Below are positions 62,074-64,000 of a stretch of DNA of 64,000 nt, one piece after another. Source of the DNA: Ophiodon elongatus (taxonomy: Eukaryota; Chordata; Actinopteri; Perciformes; Hexagrammidae); assembly GCA_016806645.1 (NCBI GenBank), contig JACSYO010000471.1, positions 261,001-325,000 on the forward strand, read 5' to 3'. The translations under genes were made by a program, and so were the position numbers. Each line of letters begins with the position of its first letter. Position 1 is the stretch's first letter. The notes beneath the pieces are model-generated. The model made no database searches. It was not told the DNA's origin and saw only the letters and a program-made list of their open reading frames with translations.

Positions 62074-62588
62074 TGTGTCTTCTCAACTGATAAAACGGCT
62101 AGCCAGGCAGCCCGCGACAACAGCGAGGAGGGCGTATGCCGAGTGGTCGGGCAAGGAGGAGAGTGTGTATCCTAACCTCTAAGGGTCTCTACACAGAGGC
62201 TGATTTGACCAGGGAGGATGATGAGACATGGTTTGACAAGTTAATGAGTGTAAGTGTGTGTGTGTGTGTTTGTGCGTGTGTGTATGCATTGAGTGGTGTT
62301 ACACCTCTGAGCCAAGTGTTGGAAAAGAAACACGTGGAGGTAAAGCAGTGATCCACAGTCTTGTTTTTGCGTCTGAAAGTAACGGAGGTCATCTAACCCT
62401 GTTTGGAGTTTCTCAATGTTGTCCTTGGTTGCTTGCATTTTCTTAAAAACCAAAAAAAAAAACATTCTCTTTTTTTTCTCTCTTTTCTTTTAAGTGTACT
62501 GAAGCTATCTTTTCCTCTTCACGCTGACGAGAGGGCTCAGGGATTGATCTCGCTATGTCTCGTCCCTCTGGTCCATCTGGGATCTGTC

Positions 62589-62736
62589 CTACTCCAGCTC
62601 CTCAGTGGGGAGATCCTCCTCCAGGTCACGCTCGTCGCTCGGCAATGCCATGCTGTGTGTAACGCCGGCCATGAGGGATACTGAACGACTGTCCTCCTCC
62701 AGCTCAGTGGGCTCCTCCTTCACATGCACCTGGTGG
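62589..62736 (-). CDS. foxp4: foxp4 last coding exon
   Basis: Coding part of the terminal exon, from the acceptor gcactctccttcag (first base 62736) to TAG at 62591-62589. Its first base completes a Ser codon from the preceding exon, then it reads HQVHVKEEPTELEEDSRS ... and ends RDLEEDLPTEELE. The KEEP motif and the acidic DLEEDLP-EEL end are the conserved C-terminus of FOXP proteins, and QYSHQV-VKEEP spanning the junction matches FOXP4 rather than FOXP1 or FOXP2. FOXP4 is a forkhead transcription repressor acting in the nucleus as a homo- or heterodimer. The forkhead and zinc finger/leucine zipper exons lie beyond the right edge. Confidence 0.95.
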
Positions 62737-63195
62737 CTGAAGGAGAGTGCAAACCGCTGTTAGCAGGGCGAGGGGTAGAGTTTTAGAGGAAGTTGCCAAT
62801 TGCAGAATTTCTCATGTCAAATATTTTTTGGCACGCTCAGAGTTAGTTCAAAAATATAACGAGTGTTATCCAGGCAGTTTTGTTGTTACTTTTGGAAATG
62901 CATGTGTGCTGTCACTCATGTACAGTCAACGTTTAGTAAAGTTGAGGCAACAAGAGCACAAAAAGATTGTGAAGGTTGTAGTTGGTGAACGTACAAAAGA
63001 TATGTCTGTGGAGGTCTGTGAATTGGCTCTCACACCAAACTAAAATGATTTCTCGTCAGCCATGTTCGATGAAGATGTTAATATTTGTATCAGTATCGCC
63101 ATCATACCTCCATCATATAGATATATATCATAATATATTATATATAGATATAATATAGATAGAGAACACTGATTCGCTGATGTGTCCATGTGTAC
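62737..63195 (-). other. foxp4: foxp4 last intron (459 bp)
   Basis: GT-AG intron between the two foxp4 exons, phase 2. It contains an AT-rich tatata stretch at about 63118-63160. A 98-codon plus-strand frame at 62747-63043 lies almost wholly in it and has no recognisable domain. Confidence 0.85.
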
Positions 63196-63365
63196 CTGTA
63201 CTGGTGAGGGCTGAGCGTGGGGCTGCAGCTGCCGTTGCTGTTGACCTGCTCCACAGTAGAGCTGACATCATCGTGGCCCACGTGCAGCATGTTGAGGCTG
63301 GCCGCAGACGGGCTCACCAGGGAAGGGCTGTTGAGCAGGGAAAGACTGCTCTCTGCCAGAGCCGC
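63196..63365 (-). CDS. foxp4: foxp4 penultimate coding exon
   Basis: 170 bp between the acceptor gtgtgtttgtgtgcag and the donor TACAG|GTACACATG. It starts in phase 0 with AALAESSLSLLNSPSLVSP, continues through LNMLHVGHDDVSSTVE and NSNGSCSPTLSPHQY, and ends with two bases of a Ser codon. AALAESSL-LL is the start of the same exon in FOXP1, 2 and 4; the SLSLLNSP and SHDDV-like wording is nearest FOXP4. This is the region after the forkhead domain. The gene continues off the right end of the window. Confidence 0.95.
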
Positions 63366-64000
63366 CTGCACACAAACACACAGCGTAGTCCAGTCACATT
63401 AAATGGAGCCTGGGTAACATTCACTTAAAAAAAAGAAATGTGATCCAGCAAATTAGAAGAAGCTAAATGATAATGGAATCAGGGGTATGTGACATAATAC
63501 AATTATCTGTTTACTACAACCAGATATGTTGAAACATCTAACTCTTACTTATACATTTAACCTGTAATGCTCAGAGAGTGTTTGTAAGTTCACACAAAAA
63601 TACACGTTAAACACAGTATAATAAATGGTCACAGCCTCAATGAATGATGGATAGTTTTTCTTCATGCACTGATGAGAGCTCTTACATTTGAATCCAATAA
63701 CTTGCTAGTGAACTTGACAAACCACTAGGGGGCACTTACATACAGTGCTTTCCCCCATCATGGCTTGGGCTTGTGCTTTTAAGTCATAAGTGCGTGTGTA
63801 TTCACAAGAAAGTCTCAACAGGAATGTTAAGCGAGACTGATCCACAACCTCAATTTAGACGCACACGCAAACACGGTGAAACATCAATGTCTGCAGAAGA
63901 GGAAACAACTGAACCAACAGGGGCAGCTTCTGTCACAGCTCACACCCAGCTAGTGTTGGACACTAGCTGAGAGACTCACACCACCTCCCCGCTCACAGAG
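63366..64000 (-). other. foxp4: foxp4 intron, open at the window edge
   Basis: The preceding exon (expected to end in a GYGAALN-like sequence) was not found in these 635 bp. No repeat or gene recognised. Confidence 0.6.

Larger units (their letters stand above)
57205..62588 (-). other. foxp4: foxp4 3' UTR (proposed extent)
   Basis: About 5.4 kb follow the foxp4 stop without any recognised gene, transposon or coding exon, but with many A- and T-rich runs as in long vertebrate 3' UTRs. A canonical AATAAA on the minus strand lies at 57230-57225, next to the start of different sequence. Simple repeats occur at 61837-61865 and 62034-62070. The end is a proposal; shorter UTRs ending at other AATAAA sites in between are equally possible. 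Confidence 0.5.

Noticed and set aside
61708..62175. 155-codon plus-strand frame in the foxp4 UTR
   Set aside because: Crosses a CTTC and a CA repeat and has no domain; lies antisense in the UTR.
62747..63043. 98-codon frame in the last foxp4 intron
   Set aside because: No homology that I can see, and it starts over the exon/intron border on the opposite strand.
63180..63428. 82-codon plus-strand Ala/Val-rich frame
   Set aside because: Antisense shadow of the foxp4 exon at 63196-63365.
63966..64000. Possible further foxp4 exon edge at the window end
   Set aside because: The reverse complement offers a GTGAG-like donor, but the few codons before it do not resemble the expected FOXP sequence.

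Overview
The window is nuclear DNA from a ray-finned (teleost, probably perciform-like) fish. The evidence is split vertebrate genes with GT-AG introns, many long (CA)n, (GA)n and (GAT)n microsatellites, and nested fish-type transposon debris. Nothing prokaryotic was seen (no operons, CRISPR arrays or IS elements).

Two genes are recognisable, both on the minus strand. mdfi (MyoD family inhibitor) has four coding exons: 47231-47381 (the coding part of an exon reaching 47432), 35846-35983, 27005-27355 and 25720-25973. All splice phases agree and the joined length is 298 codons including stop. A non-coding first exon with a clean donor lies in the CpG-rich stretch near 48.9-49.3 kb. The 3' end of foxp4 (forkhead box P4) fills the right edge: exons 63196-63365 and 62589-62736, then a long 3' UTR running down to about 57.2 kb. 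The order foxp4 then mdfi on one strand matches the FOXP4-MDFI arrangement on human 6p21.1, as I recall it. Both encode nuclear regulators: FOXP4 is a forkhead repressor and MDFI binds and restrains myogenic bHLH factors.

The left quarter (about 1-15.5 kb) is a transposon nest with no host gene. A 633 bp element with CCCAATCCCAAT-type ends (1585-2217) has a second copy in opposite orientation at 12869-14345, itself split by a palindromic MITE. Between them lies an AT-rich satellite-like array built from an ACTATACTATGACAT...ATGGCAT motif. It reads in one direction at 3130-3510 and in the opposite direction at 7860-10430. At the change of orientation sits a decayed LTR-less retroviral or retrotransposon segment (gag-like, RNase H, integrase with an intact D-35-E pair, then unrecognised reading frames). 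A LINE-type 3' fragment (8790-9376) interrupts the array, and an L2-type LINE (14460-15479) follows.

From 15.5 to 25.7 kb is intergenic DNA downstream of mdfi. From 27 to 47 kb are two large mdfi introns filled with microsatellites and short dispersed repeats. From 49 to 57 kb is intergenic DNA with a 0.6 kb purine/pyrimidine tract and several nested repeats. Many apparent short reading frames here are translations of simple repeats and are not listed.
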